Shown one piece after another: positions 48,201-61,057 of a stretch of DNA of 64,000 nt. This DNA is from Archilochus colubris (lineage: Eukaryota; Chordata; Aves; Apodiformes; Trochilidae). The DNA is taken from the NCBI GenBank assembly GCA_023079485.1, contig CM041085.1, positions 92,701,115-92,765,114 of the forward strand, read 5' to 3'. How positions within the stretch are numbered: the first letter of the stretch is position 1; each line of letters begins with the position of its first letter. The notes below the pieces were generated by a model. It ran no database searches, was not told the origin of the DNA, and saw nothing but the letters and a program-made list of their open reading frames with translations. Position numbers and translations under genes: made by a program.

Positions 48201-51200
48201 TAAACTAGCGCCACGGAGGTGGGCAATGCTTCTCTAAAAGTTGCCCACCCGTTTTAAAATCTCAATGTTTAAAGAGTACGCTCATTAGGAAAAAAAAGTG
48301 CAAAAGGAAGGGCATGCGATAAAAATGTGTCAGTATGTCAGATGCGTATGCAGCGACTGTGTTAGAAACTTTGTTTTTGTCTCTTCCATCTCCTGGAAAC
48401 CCTCAGGCATCAGCAGCATTAGCAGTTGGCAGTGCTCGGGGTTATGTGGAGCGTCGTCTTGAGCGATTTAAGTGTTTTCTCCTTCCTAGCCTGCGCTAGC
48501 TGTTTTTCTGCCCTTCGCCCTTCCCCATTTATCAGGGTCACAGCAGCCGAGGATCTGACTCCGAAGAGATTTCCAACACTGATCCGTGCTCTGAATCCGC
48601 TGACAAAAAAACAGTTTCAGGGCAGGAACGGGAACATCTTGGCTTGCTTAGCAAGAAGGGCTCTGGGCAGATGACAAGAGGCGTTTCTCCCTCCGGCAGC
48701 TGCGCGTACTGACTGCCTGCTCGGCGTCCCAGCCGGGGTTGGACGCCAGTGCCCCGTATGGCTGATATGTATTCTCAGTGCTTCGGGTGATCTCTGGTGC
48801 TCTGGGATTCCGTACAGCAGCAGAGTACTCGGGGCCATGGCGAAAAACGTGAGGAAAGAGCTCGGTCAGCTGCTAGCGATGGCGAGGGAAAACAAGGCAG
48901 GGACACAGCTGCACTTAGGATGCTTCCGATCAGGAAGTCTCCGAAACCGCTCAGCGAAAATTGAAACACGCCCTGAGTTGAAAGCAGCGGAGGGCAACAG
49001 GGCGGGCGTCTCCGGCGGCGCAGTGCAGCCTTTCGACAAGAGTTTTGGGCCAGGTTGCTCTCAGGGTGAGGTTATTATCTCTGCAAGAGCAGCTCTCTGC
49101 CAGGACCTGGCAGCTGCGAGCCTGCTCTAAGTGGTTGGCTTAAATTATCGCCGGTGGCCCTGGCTGGATGGAGGGTTTTGCATCTGTGAAGTTTTTGTAG
49201 AGGCTGGCTAATGGTGTTACTGCATCAGGATTAAGCTGCTAGTTTAGAGGGAAGATACTTATTTATTTTTTTAATACAGACTTGCGGATAATGCTGAAGA
49301 GTTTTGTGACGGAACTCTGATGTTTCGCTCTAAGCCTCGCTTGTGCTTTCGGTGCAGTTGCAGCCTGGGACTTCTCTGCTGTTGGAAAACTCCACAGCTA
49401 GAGATAAATACCAGTGTGTCCTCAGCACTGCTAACACAAGTGGCAGCTTGGAAGCTGGGTCAGGGTGCTTAAGCCTATGGCATGCGTGATCATCTGATGC
49501 TGTTTAGCAACGAAAGTTGGAGTTTCTTATAAAAGTATTTATGTATTTGGGGTGCCCTGTACATAATCTGTTTGCCGAGCAGTGAATAGCCAAGGTACAT
49601 ACTCTGCCTGGGGGCAGCTTTACTTCCATACACAGAGTGAGGATTTCCCTTGAAAACTTGTGGTGCTTGCAGGTGGCTGGGGTCAGCTGGGAGGAAATCC
49701 CTTTCCAGCTTTTCATGAACTGAGAAGTAGATGAAAGGGACCACTGTGCTGAATTTGCTGAAGTTAGGAGTAGGTTTGCCATTGAATATGCTGATGCCAT
49801 TTTTCATGGATCAAGAATGCTAAAAGCGTACCAAGATTTTGCTGAATTTTACTTAATTTCTTACAAGGTACATGTTATGTGTGTAATGCATGCTAGAAGC
49901 CCTTAGGGACTTCTTGGTTTTTTTTTAATCTATAAGTAGTTAAGTGAATTTATCGTAAGTGATCCCAACTAAGTGTCCTGTATTGTAGCATTCAAATGCA
50001 ACCAGAGAGACCAGCAGTGAAATTAATATGCTGTGGAGCTTTGTCTTGCAGCCTGAGGAAGAGGCTGGCTGTTGGTTTGTTTGCCTCGCTGTGCTTTTTA
50101 AAAAGCAATTGGACTTTTCCTGGTTTAGTATCTTTTACGTAGCAGCAGCTGAACAAACTAAGTATCTCTGACTAAAACTCTTGCATATTTAGTACATAAA
50201 TGTAGCATCATTAAGGATACTTAGTTTATGTGCCTTCTAACAGGTCTCTGGGTATACTTATTGCAGTATTTTTAGTAAGCTGATGTTGTCTTTACATTTC
50301 TCAGCAAGAATTCCTGGTGTTGCATTCCTTGCCTTTAGTACAGCCAGAGCTGAAATAAAATATTTTGAATTCTCCAGTCTAATCTTCTCTTCCCCTGCTG
50401 ACCTTCATTTTGTATTGTTTACAACAGGAATTAACTTAGAAAAGATATGATTAATAGAAGAAAAAAAAATCTACATTGGAAATAATACTGTAAATCTGTT
50501 AGGCCCCTGGCTAGCACCTGTAATTGCTTGTTCTTTTGTGGCTTGCTAGGAGCAGATTTTTGGAAATATGTTTCAAGATTCAGGTTTTTTGAATGGTGGT
50601 ATTTTAGGATTTTAGGCTGACCTAGTGCTGAAGTCTGGTAGCCACAGGTAGAAAGCTTGGTGCTGAGTGATCCAGATTTGCCCCTTGGGAAGAAAATTTC
50701 TTGTAAGTTATGTTCAGCTGGTAATTGGTTAAACACTCTCAAGTACCAAGCTGACTTCACTCCTTTTACCTTCCTCATTTTAAGGGTGGCAAACATTGCA
50801 ACATCAAATGCTTCTGTTTCTGCTGAGCTTAGAGAAAAACCCACCAGTACAGATCAAAGTGGTAGTGCTTACAAGGTTAAAATGCTCATCTTCTACTTGT
50901 CTTCTACTGGTCTCAGCAATCCTTGTTCTGTGGCCGATGAAGCCAGTCTCTGAATTAACACCATCTGTGTCCAACTTAAAGCATATTCTGGGGAGAGAAA
51001 CAGCAATTGCTCATGATCCCACATTAAAACAGTGTCATTCCTCCGTGTCCTGTTCTCCCCTTGGTCCCTCTTGGGGCTAGTGTTAAAAGAATGCCAGTGA
51101 TGAGCCTTCATCCTTGCTCCTGCCTGCCGCTGCCTGATGGACTGGGTGGGAGCAGTGTGGTGGTGCAGGGCAATGATCAGGCTGGAGGGTGGGCTCAGCA

Positions 51201-54200
51201 GCATCTTGGGCATCACCTTGCCCGCAGCAGAGCTCAGGCAGTGCTCTGCATGCTGCGTGACCAGGGGTTCCAGCCACAGTGGCAAGAAGCCTGTCATGCT
51301 GTGCACAGAGTTGTTTCCTGTGATGGGTATTATTGGAGAGGCTCCTGTGGACTAGAAAAGCCTTTTGGAGCACATGGACTCTTGGTGGCAGGTTTTTTTT
51401 TTTGTTTGTTTGGTTCCTTCATTGAGAGTTTGTTCTCTGAAGGAGCAGAGAGGCATGGGTGCTCTTCCAACAGAGCTACAGATACCTCTACCTGTTATTT
51501 TCTGGTGGTGTTTTTACTCCAATAAATGCTGTGCTCTCTTGACAAAACTCTGTTGCCTGTTTAAAGCTATTAAACCTCCATTTAATTTGGCAGCCCTGCA
51601 TATAGGCTGTGATATATAGGTAGGTGATGCTACTGTTTGCTTTAGCCTTCCCTGCATAACTGAACAGCTTGGGGTTTTTTGCCCTCTTACTCCCCTTTTG
51701 TTATCTTTTTTCATTGTCATGTCTGCAATTAGTCTTATGGGGGTGAGGTCTATAAAACTGTTTTCCTCTGTTTAAACAGAGGAATGCTTTGGGGGCTGTT
51801 AGCCTTATCTCTTTGTGGTAATGCTTTTGTTTTCCTGTTTTTACAATGCACAAAATTGTGTTCTTCTGCTTTATGAAAGCTGTTTGTATAATAGACTTAA
51901 GAAATAGATGCTTACTGCATGCCAGTCATAGCACACTTCTCTGTGTGCATCCAAACACCTCACAAAACTGGCAATAATCCTTGTAATCTGGAGCTGTTTT
52001 GTCATCTACAAAATAATTGCTGATTTTTGTGATTATTAAATGTGCTAAAAGTTGCAGAATCCAAATGGTTTATGCACACTAGCACTAGAAACACTTTTCC
52101 CCTTAGATGTAAGTTTAGACACTGGGACTAATGAAAAAGATAATCAATGAATTTCCCAGAAGTTAGTCTGATAAAAAAGGGACTTCCAGTTTGAATTGCT
52201 TTGCTACAACCTTTTCTAAGGCTGTTTAATTTTGGTATTGCAGCGGTGCAGTTAAGAAGGCATCACTGAGGCCGACATCCCTGGAGTTTCTAAGTGCTGA
52301 TTGGCAGAGGTGGTGTGTGTATATATGTATATAGGTTCCTGAGGGCACTGAAGTGTGTTCCCCATGTCCAACAAAAGAGCATTTATATATCTGTTTGATA
52401 AATGTAGTGACTTAGATTTTATTTTGTTTTTAATTGACAAATAACTGCTGCCCTTCAATCTTAATATGGAGATAACTCAAGGCTGCTGTGGACTGTGTAC
52501 ACAGTGGCTCTGCCTAGAGCTGTTTAATGGAATTAACCTCCTAAAATTTCTTGCCTTGATTTCTCTATTTGTGTTTTGGTGTTTAGGACATATTATCTAC
52601 AGGATAAATAAGAGCAAACTTCTCCCAAGTATGTGGCCATGTTTGGTGCTTTGGATAACTTTAATTTCCTCTATGAAATAGCTGACTTGTATAAAACACA
52701 AGGCATCAAGCATAATGGCAATCTAATAAATTCCTTTACCAGGTGTAGAGATTTTATAGATGCGTGCTGCTAAGAGTAATTGTCACTTTTCCAAGAAAAA
52801 ATGAATCACGCTATTTATGCTGAGCTCAGTGCTGCAAATTAAGAGTTGATCTCAGCATCCCATTGCATCTGGATATTTTGCATGTGCTTACTAGAGAGTT
52901 ATTAAACTGTAGAGCTTGTGCTTCATTAATAATAGCTTTGCTGATGACCTGCAGCATACTGAGTAGGTAGAAATATAAAAAACTTCCATGAGCTTGTATT
53001 TATGTTAAAGCTGTCTGGATTTAATTGACCTCCAATTCAAAGCTTCATACTGGAACATTTCCCTGCCAATTGAGGGGCTTTGGGTGATGACTAAATTATG
53101 CTGAGTTGCACTAACATTTACAGAAGACAAAAACTTGGTTGTGCGAAGCTACAATAAATGTGGAACAAACCTTTTCCCCCGCATTTTCAAATTCTGCCCT
53201 GCACTTTGATCTTTACATAACCCTGCCCTTTGAGGTGCTGGGTCAGCAATTTGAACAAAGTGACTCTTACTCTCCTGTTATTACTTGGAAGTGCTACTCT
53301 CCCTAGGTGACCTTGAAAACTGTTTTACTTGCTGACTGTCTGCTGTGACTGGAGGTTAATCGCTTTTTTTCCTATGTGCAAGTTCAGGCTCTCTGCTGAA
53401 AAACACAGACTTGATTTCAAAAAGGATATAGTCTTGATTTCAAGTAACATTCCAGCTTTTAAGGCAGGTATGTGCTGCTGATGGGTGCTTTTGTTGGTGT
53501 GGTGGTTCTTAAGGAAGTTACCTATGTTAGATGAAAACTAACGAGTATTCATTTGCAGAATAATGTGGTTTAGCTTATTAAACCAAATACACCTCAAAGT
53601 ATCTTATGGTTTTAGGCCATCTGTTTAGCTAATTAAATCATAAACATGTAAACTTGCACTGGTGTCTGGTTTGTTGGGGTTTTTTTGGTTGGTTGGTTTT
53701 TCTGGGGTTTTTTTTGTTTTTTTCCATCCCCTTACTGTATGTTGTCACGAACTTACTGGGAAGCTGTTTCTGCTGTGCCCTTGTTGGCCAAGGAGCCCCT
53801 AGCAAGTGCTGGTTAGGGGAAGATGCCTCCCATAAGTGCCCTACAGTTGCCACTTTGGAGCAGACCCCAGCTTGGTGGAGGGGTACCTCTACCTCTGCAG
53901 AGTTAAAACCATGACATCTGTATTCAGATAGAAACCTTGAAGATCAAATGAGGTCCTCAGGCTCTTAGAAATGAGCAAAAGAAGTCTTCTTGTACATCTG
54001 TCACTACTTTGTTAGTTGCCCACACAGGAATGCAAACATGGGGATCTAGTTTTTGAGCTGGTCCCATGTCCTCAGATTTGCTTTCATTTGAGATGCTAGC
54101 AACTTGAGAAACTATAGAGTTTTATACCTTAAATTTTACAGACTTCCCCTTAAATGTGCTATTTCTATGCTTATAGTTCAATCAGAAAGCTTCTGTTAAC

Positions 54201-57200
54201 ATTTTTTCTCAAGGACTATCTCCAGCTCCCCAGTGGTTTTTAAAAATGCTGATGTTTTTGAATCATTATTTTGAGAATCAAATCCCAGCCAAACAGTAGG
54301 GAGAACCTTTGACTTAAATAGCAATAATTAAGCCTTTTAACCAGTTCAGAGGATGACATTCTCCAAAGCCTAACGTCGTTGTGCCCTTTAGAAGAATAAA
54401 CCTGAGAAACCTTTTTGCATGCTGAAATTCCAGTGGCAAGCTGGGTTGGGTGCATGGCATCCGTGCTACTGAAATGCAGCTGCGTGCTCGGTTCATTCCT
54501 GTGGCTTTTGAGCAAGACCTCACGTGGTAGCTACAGGGCAGTGTTGGTAGAGGCACAGGAATCTGGATGTGGTTTTGAAGGACACAATGGTAGTGCCTGC
54601 ATTTTTATGTATATGCTTATGTGGATTTGCAGGGTAGCAGGTGTCCATGGGGAGCGTCTCCAGTTTGCTGGTTCATATCTCTGTGGCACTACTGGCATGG
54701 AGAGGTCCCTCCTAGCTGGTCACAGACCCTGTGAGCTGGTACAAACTCTCAGATGTTTGTCCTGAATTAGGGTCATGCGTTTATCCCTTGCATCATATAT
54801 TTACCCCTCAGTCCACTCATGTACAGCAGCCTTTTGGAGTGGCGTTAAGCTTTACATTAGTCCTGTGAGCCTGACTTACTGCAGGCATGAAGCCTCCTTA
54901 GTGGGAAAAATACCTGCACTTGTAACATGGTTCAGAATTCTTTATTTCCTTGACATGCATTATACAGTGACAGAAAATAAGCTGCTAGGTACAGCAAGCT
55001 GGTTTACTTATGGATTTTTCTATTTCTCTTTAACAGGCTTAAGCAGAAAGAACTCTTGAAAAAATTGAGCTTTTTTTTTTTTTTCATGTTTTATTGATTT
55101 CTCACTGAAATGCCACCCAGAAGGCATAGTTTACATGCTGGTAATCTCTGCAACCTCTCATTTGCTTTCCACTACTGCAGAAGTGGCTAAGCTTGCCCAA
55201 CCCTCACTGCTGGACTCAACCACAACTTTTGAAATTTTGGGTGGGCATCCCCATCACCTCCTGCAAGAGGTTAAAATGCAATGTAAGGAAAACACAGGTG
55301 TGAGGGAACACTGGCCATGTACAGGGTAGCAGACATGGAGCTAGAGATAAATGTCACTGTACAAGCCAGTAAGGAAGCCTGCATTTGGGAAGCTTTCTCT
55401 CTTCAGTTAGGAATGAGCTAAAAAAATGAATAATGCAGGTGAATCACATTAGGGCCACTGCGTTTTAGTGTAGATCATTATTCTGCTAATACACGAGCTG
55501 CTGCCTCTGCTTGCTTAGAGGTAAAAATTTTGCAGGGGCATAAACCATTTTTATAGGCAATGATGGTGTCAGATCACTTGTCATGAAAGTTTAAATGGCT
55601 ATAGATTTATCCTCTGCTTTTGCAGCTTTCCCCAGGTTCCTGAGTGATTCTCCAGAGGCCATCCTCGATCTTCTACTTATACTTGTCAGATTGCTGGAAC
55701 CTCTAACTTTCCTCTACCTTTTTTCTGCCCTTTCAAAACAATCATCATCTGCCTTTGAAGCAAGCAAAAGCAGGCTATGAGTCTGGCCATGCCTTGCAGA
55801 ACAAAAATAACAGCCTTTGATACTTCTCTATATTGATTTCTTGTTCTATTGCCACTGCTAAGTGGTTGTATTAAGGTACAGGAAGGGACAGCTAATGTTG
55901 TTTTCAAAGGTTTTTTCTTTCATTTTTTGAAGTCCCATGAAATTGGCTCACTCCTTCTAAATGCAGTGGAGAGCTTAATTAGGTAAGATGTTCAGATCTA
56001 AGCTCTGGTTGAGCAATTGCAGACCTATCTTGAATTTCCCCTTGTGCAGAACGAATACTTATTGGTTTCAAAAAACATGTCAGGCTCATGTAAATTATGC
56101 CAATTGCATGTGTGAAGGAGCTTAACAATGAAGTTAAGGGGGGTTCTACCCTTGTTGCCCCTTAATTTTTCCTTGCTGCTCCTTTTCTCAGGCTCATATT
56201 TCACTCTAGCTGTTTTTCAAGCCTTGCTGTTTAAAATCTTCTTCACCTAGGAGGTGTTGTAGAACAGAGTAACAGGACTGGGTTTTGGGCTGAAAGAGCA
56301 TTAGCAGCTATTGGCAACTCTGACAAGTCCTTCCTTCCAGCAGCATCGCTCTGCTGAGGCTCCTCCTAAGTTTCCTCCTAAGCTGTTAGTCATTAGTGTG
56401 AGACCAGAATGTTAACCAAATCTGGTTTGGGTGTTTTGGTGGTTTTTTGTGTTTTTTTTTTCCCCTCTGCTCCTCCACCACTTCCCAGTTCCTCCATGAG
56501 GCCGTGAACTTGAGCATTTAGCTTTGCTGGTCCAGAATAACAGGTCTGTTGAAATGAAGAGTCCCTTTGCTGCTGTTTTTGTAGTGATGACACATCTGTG
56601 TGGAGGAGTTGTATTCCAGGGAGATGAAAACATTGTGGAAAAAAAATAACCTGCAACCACTGAAATTGTCTTTTGATGTTTGAAAAATTGGTTCATGAAA
56701 CAGGGTTTTTTGCATGAAAGTGGGTTTTGCTTTTAACATGCAATAACAATAGAGACATGGGGAGGGGGGACTTTCAGAGAGATGCCAATATAGACAAGCA
56801 ATTTCATAGCCTGAAGCATCATTCTGTATCCTACATAGATTGTACAAGACATGCACAAAATAGGTGTGCTCAGAATCTAAAGGTTTGGGTTTCTCTGCTG
56901 AGCAACTTTTATTGTATCACCATCTGTATAATAGGTGTGCACAAGAGTTTTACTTTAGTGGCTAAAGAGATTGTCTTATGCCCAGAGTTTAAAGAATTGT
57001 TTTACAAGTGTGGCTGATGAAACGCAGCTTAATTCTTCCTCACCTTTCATTCCTAGCAAAATATGAGGGCTCATAAAATGCACTGTAAGTTAGGTTTTCA
57101 CTTTTCTGTAAGGAAAAACCTTTTTTTTTTTTTTTTTTCCTTTTTTAATCTATGTGTAAATCAATTTCTGGTTATCTGTGTTTTTCTCATCTAATTAATG

Positions 57201-60200
57201 TGCATCAAGTGAAAAATGTTTGGCATTATCAGAAAACAAAGCTTCTCTGAAATGTAAGGCTACTGCATTCAAAGTGTGTCTCAAATCACTAGTAAGGTTT
57301 CATATGGATTCTTATTTCTTACAGTACAGCATGCTTAAAGGGGATACTTCCCCTCTGTCTTAAGGGTCCTTAACTAAAGGATGAGCAGTGTGTAGTAAGA
57401 GTTCTTTGTCACATTTGCTGTCTGTTTAGCTTTTTCTTTCAATCTGGCTTTGTGAATTTCTTTTCATTAGCTCTGTTTCTATCAGAATACTTTTGCTATG
57501 TTTAGATATAATAAAACATGGAAGCTGCCTTTTTTTTTTTAAATTCTGTTTTTGATCTCTGTTGAGTGTCTCAGTGGTTAATGTTCTTTCCACTTGAGTC
57601 TCTGCCCTCTCACATCTGCCCTGCCTTGGTCCTGCAGGTTTCAAGACAGAAAAATGGTTAACAGATCTCTAAATCTGTCCACAATTTTCTTCTTTTTTTT
57701 TATTTGTTTATTACAGTACAATAATCTGCCAGTTCATGCTTTTTGAATGATACTTGAGAAATCTCTGCATGACATTAACATATCTTGCATGACCTTTTGT
57801 TGTTTCAAGTTTTTTTCTACAATTCTTTCACTTTTCACTAGAGCCATCCCATATGTAAAATGATGTGTGTGCAATGCAAAATAGTAACTTATAATTCTGC
57901 TTTAAAAATTCTTCACCATTTTGCCTATCTGTTTTACTTATATTTCTTTTTGCTCTTGTCTTTGTCTCTTGCCTGGTGCAGTGGGATGGCTTTGATCAGC
58001 TTCAGTCAGGTAGGACCTGTTGGTCACCCCATGTGCTTGCCTCATGCTGGTGCTTCTGCAAGGAATCAGCTGAAAGCTGATCTTGTTTGGTTGTTTTTTG
58101 GGGCTACCTCAGTTTCATCCTGCTTTCCTCTCAGGCAAGATAGAGGGTAGGGGAGGAATGAAGAGAATGAAGGTACCCATTGCAGCAGCAAAATCTGGTT
58201 TGGGATGCTCCTTCTCACCTGGGATGCCCTGGGTCTGTTCCTATGGCTATGGACCTGGCTGACTGGAGGAGGTGGAGTGAGGGTAGGGTGACAGGTGACA
58301 TGTCAACCTGAGGGTTAAAAGCTGATGCTGTAACAAGGCATGTGCTGGGAAAGTGTCTTTATTGAGCAAATTTCTTATCTTTAGGAATGGGTAATTTGCT
58401 GAAGGTGCTGCTTGGGGGAGGCTTTGCACAAGTGGCAAGGCAGAGGAAGTTAATCTGGTACAGCCCCTTCTCCAGGGGACTGCTGCCTGCAGAGGACAGA
58501 ATAGCTGGGGGGGGGGGAGGGGGGCAGGAAACTCCTTGCCTGCTGCTTCTGGGGCTACTGGTTGGTCATTGTATCTGAAAGAGATACAGCAAGTTACAGT
58601 ACTGACCCTGCCTTTGTTCTGATGCTTTTGAAAGCATCATGTCATAAAACGCAATGTCATAAAACTTTCTGCACCAGGGCAGTAAAGCTGGGGGTTCCGT
58701 CTAGTTTGGCTCTTTACTGGAACAGATTCTAGTTTACCAGGAATTTGCTGTCTCTCTCTAAAAGAGAGTGACTATATTTTGGAGAAAATTGACTTGCAGG
58801 TACCTGAATATTTTATATTATGAGCTTGTAGAAAACAGCTTGGCAGCTGCCCGATGTGTGGATGCTGTGGGGTTTTTTTCCTCCAGTAGTATATTTGAAG
58901 TTCATAGAAAGAGTCAATTATAAGATCACACCAAGCTTTACCACTGCATTATTTCCTTTTTAGTTGCTGGTTGATCTTTCTCTTTTTAGAACAAGGAATA
59001 AAATACAAGAAACTGCAGTACTTAATCCTGGAACAGGGTATTCTGATGAAGTAGTATTTACAACAGTGCAACTAACATCAAACCAAGGAAATTTACAAGT
59101 AGAAATCCTTTCTTTCCTAACTACTGCAGGATCCAGTCATCTTTTTCAGTGGCCCTTGTTACAGCAATGATTTGGTACCCTGAAAGTTGCTGATCCTTGG
59201 CAGTGGTTACTTTGGCACAGGTCTGGTGCAGGTAAGGACATTCAGGTTCTCAGAACTCACCAGGCTTTTCAGCTCTGAGCTTCTGGAACAGAAATGCTGT
59301 CAGCTGGCTGCATAGTTTTGGCACCACATCATTTACAGATGTGCTAAGTTCTCATGCTAAGAAGGGAAGAGAGGGGAATGATCTGATTGATAGATCTGTA
59401 AAGGATCTCCTGTCTCATCATCTGCCCCGTTGTGGAGACGTGTAGTCCTTACTCTCCAGATATGGTGTGCACTTACAGTGTCAGTATGCACTTTTTTTTG
59501 GTAAGAAGCAGAAAATCCCTTTTATTGGGGATTGTAACCAGTTCTCAGTGTATTATGTGGCTGTGGGAATTTTTGTGTGTTCTGGCCCACCAGGGTATTT
59601 CACTTCTCCCATGCATTCCAGGTGCTATCCTGGTGCTCACTGGAAATAAAAATAAGCACACAAATACTTAACATACTGTAACTTGCCTAGAGGTGGCTTC
59701 TGTGTGTGCTTTTTCCGTGTGATCAGTTTCCCAGACTTGAGCTGACTGATCAAAAGGTATCATTTATCCATTTGAACACAGGGTTGTGGCTACACATCTC
59801 ATCAGGGCATCTTGATCCAGGGGTTTTGTGCACTGTTATCCTTGTACTAGTCAGATTTGCATGGTGTAGTATTACCTTTGTTACTGTCACCTCGAATTTC
59901 TCAGCTTTTTATTGGATTGCTGTATTTAGTCAGCATGTGAACCCTTGATAACCTTATAGCTAAACCTTGTTCACTGAATCACTTGCACACAGACATTTCT
60001 TGCTTTGTACAGTGCTTCACATGTCAAGAAGCTTTCATATGTCAAGCTAATAAATGCAAAGAAGATTAAAAAAAAAAAAAGTAGATTAAAGCTTACTATC
60101 TTGAAGCTGCACACTGCTCTTGAATGTCTCCATCCTTTGGACCTGTTGGCTATGGTATTACTGTCTTATTGGTAGAAAATGCAGCCTTTTGACTAAGAGG
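48201..60200. other. Presumed ELOVL5 intron 1, left part
   Basis: The CpG density fades over 48.2-49.1 kb and then AT-rich non-coding DNA follows. I looked for the first ELOVL5 coding exon (MEHFDA-type start) and did not find it. T-runs lie at 55070, 57120, 57533 and 57693. No repeat family was recognised before 60.2 kb. Confidence 0.5.
58507..58524 (+). repeat. G-run, possible G-quadruplex
   Basis: Eleven G, one A, then six G (58507-58524) on the + strand. Long enough to fold into a G-quadruplex. Confidence 0.7.
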
Positions 60201-60400
60201 GCTCACTGGAACAGGCTGCCCAAGGAAGCTGTGGCTGCCCCCTCCTTGGAGGTGTTCAAGGCCAGGTTGGGTGGGGGCTTGAGCAACCTGGTCTGGTGGG
60301 AGGTGACCCTGCCTGGGGTTGGAACTAGATGATTAGTTGGAACTAGATGATCTAGATGATCTTAAAGGTCCCTTCCAACCCTAGCCATTCTATGATTCTG
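60201..60400 (+). mobile_element. CR1 LINE fragment with internal duplication
   Basis: Contains ACTGGAACAGGCTGCCCAAG, AGCTGTGGCTGCCCCCTCCT and GGTGTTCAAGGCCAGGTTGG, then the 3' end CCTTCCAACCCTAGCCATTC with one tail unit. It belongs to a different CR1 subfamily from the 19.5 and 38.8 kb copies. A 16-bp duplication (GTTGGAACTAGATGAT) lies near its 3' end. Confidence 0.92.
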
Positions 60401-60544
60401 TAATTAAAATAGGCTTTGGGGACTGTACCTTTATTTTTCTCTTGTAGAAGTATCAAGTTGGTTTGAGTGAAATGCTCAGAGATTGAAAGAGTTCCTTTGA
60501 AAAGGAGAGAGGGTTTTTTTAGACCTTCTTGGAGGTGGCAATTG

Positions 60545-61057
60545 AGTAAAAGAAATGAGACCTGAATAGGAGACCCCAGTTCTGGGGCTCCCAGCATAAG
60601 AAGGTTTTTGGATTGAGTCCAGAAGAGGTCCATGAAGATGATCATAGGGCTGGAGCACCTCTGCTACAAGGACAGGCTGAGAGAGTTGGGGTTGTTCAAA
60701 CTGAAGAAGAGAAAGCTCTAGGGAGAGCTTATAGCAGCTTTCCAGTACCTGAAGGGGTTCTACAGGAAAGCTGAGGAGGGACTTAGTACAAGACCATGTA
60801 GTGATAGGACAAGGGGGAATCGTTTCAAACAGAAAGAGGGCAGATTTGTATTGGATATTAGGAAGACATTCTTACTGTGAGGGTGGTGAGACACTGGCAC
60901 AAGTTGAGGTTGAGGGTGTCCCCTTCCCAGAACTGTTCAAGGCCAGATTGGTTGGAGCTTTGAGCATCCTGGTCTAGTGGGAGGTTTCCTTGCCCATGGC
61001 AAGAGGATTGGAGCTGGGTGATATTTAAGGTCCCTTTCAACCCAAACCATTCTATGA
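60545..61057 (+). mobile_element. CR1 LINE, longer 5'-truncated copy
   Basis: About 510 bp of CR1 ORF2 end and 3'UTR. Landmarks are GGTCCATGAAGATGATCATA, TGTAGTGATAGGACAAGGGG, TTGGATATTAGGAAGACATT and the terminal CCATTCTATGA. Stops break the reading frame. Same strand as its neighbour 145 bp upstream. Confidence 0.93.
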
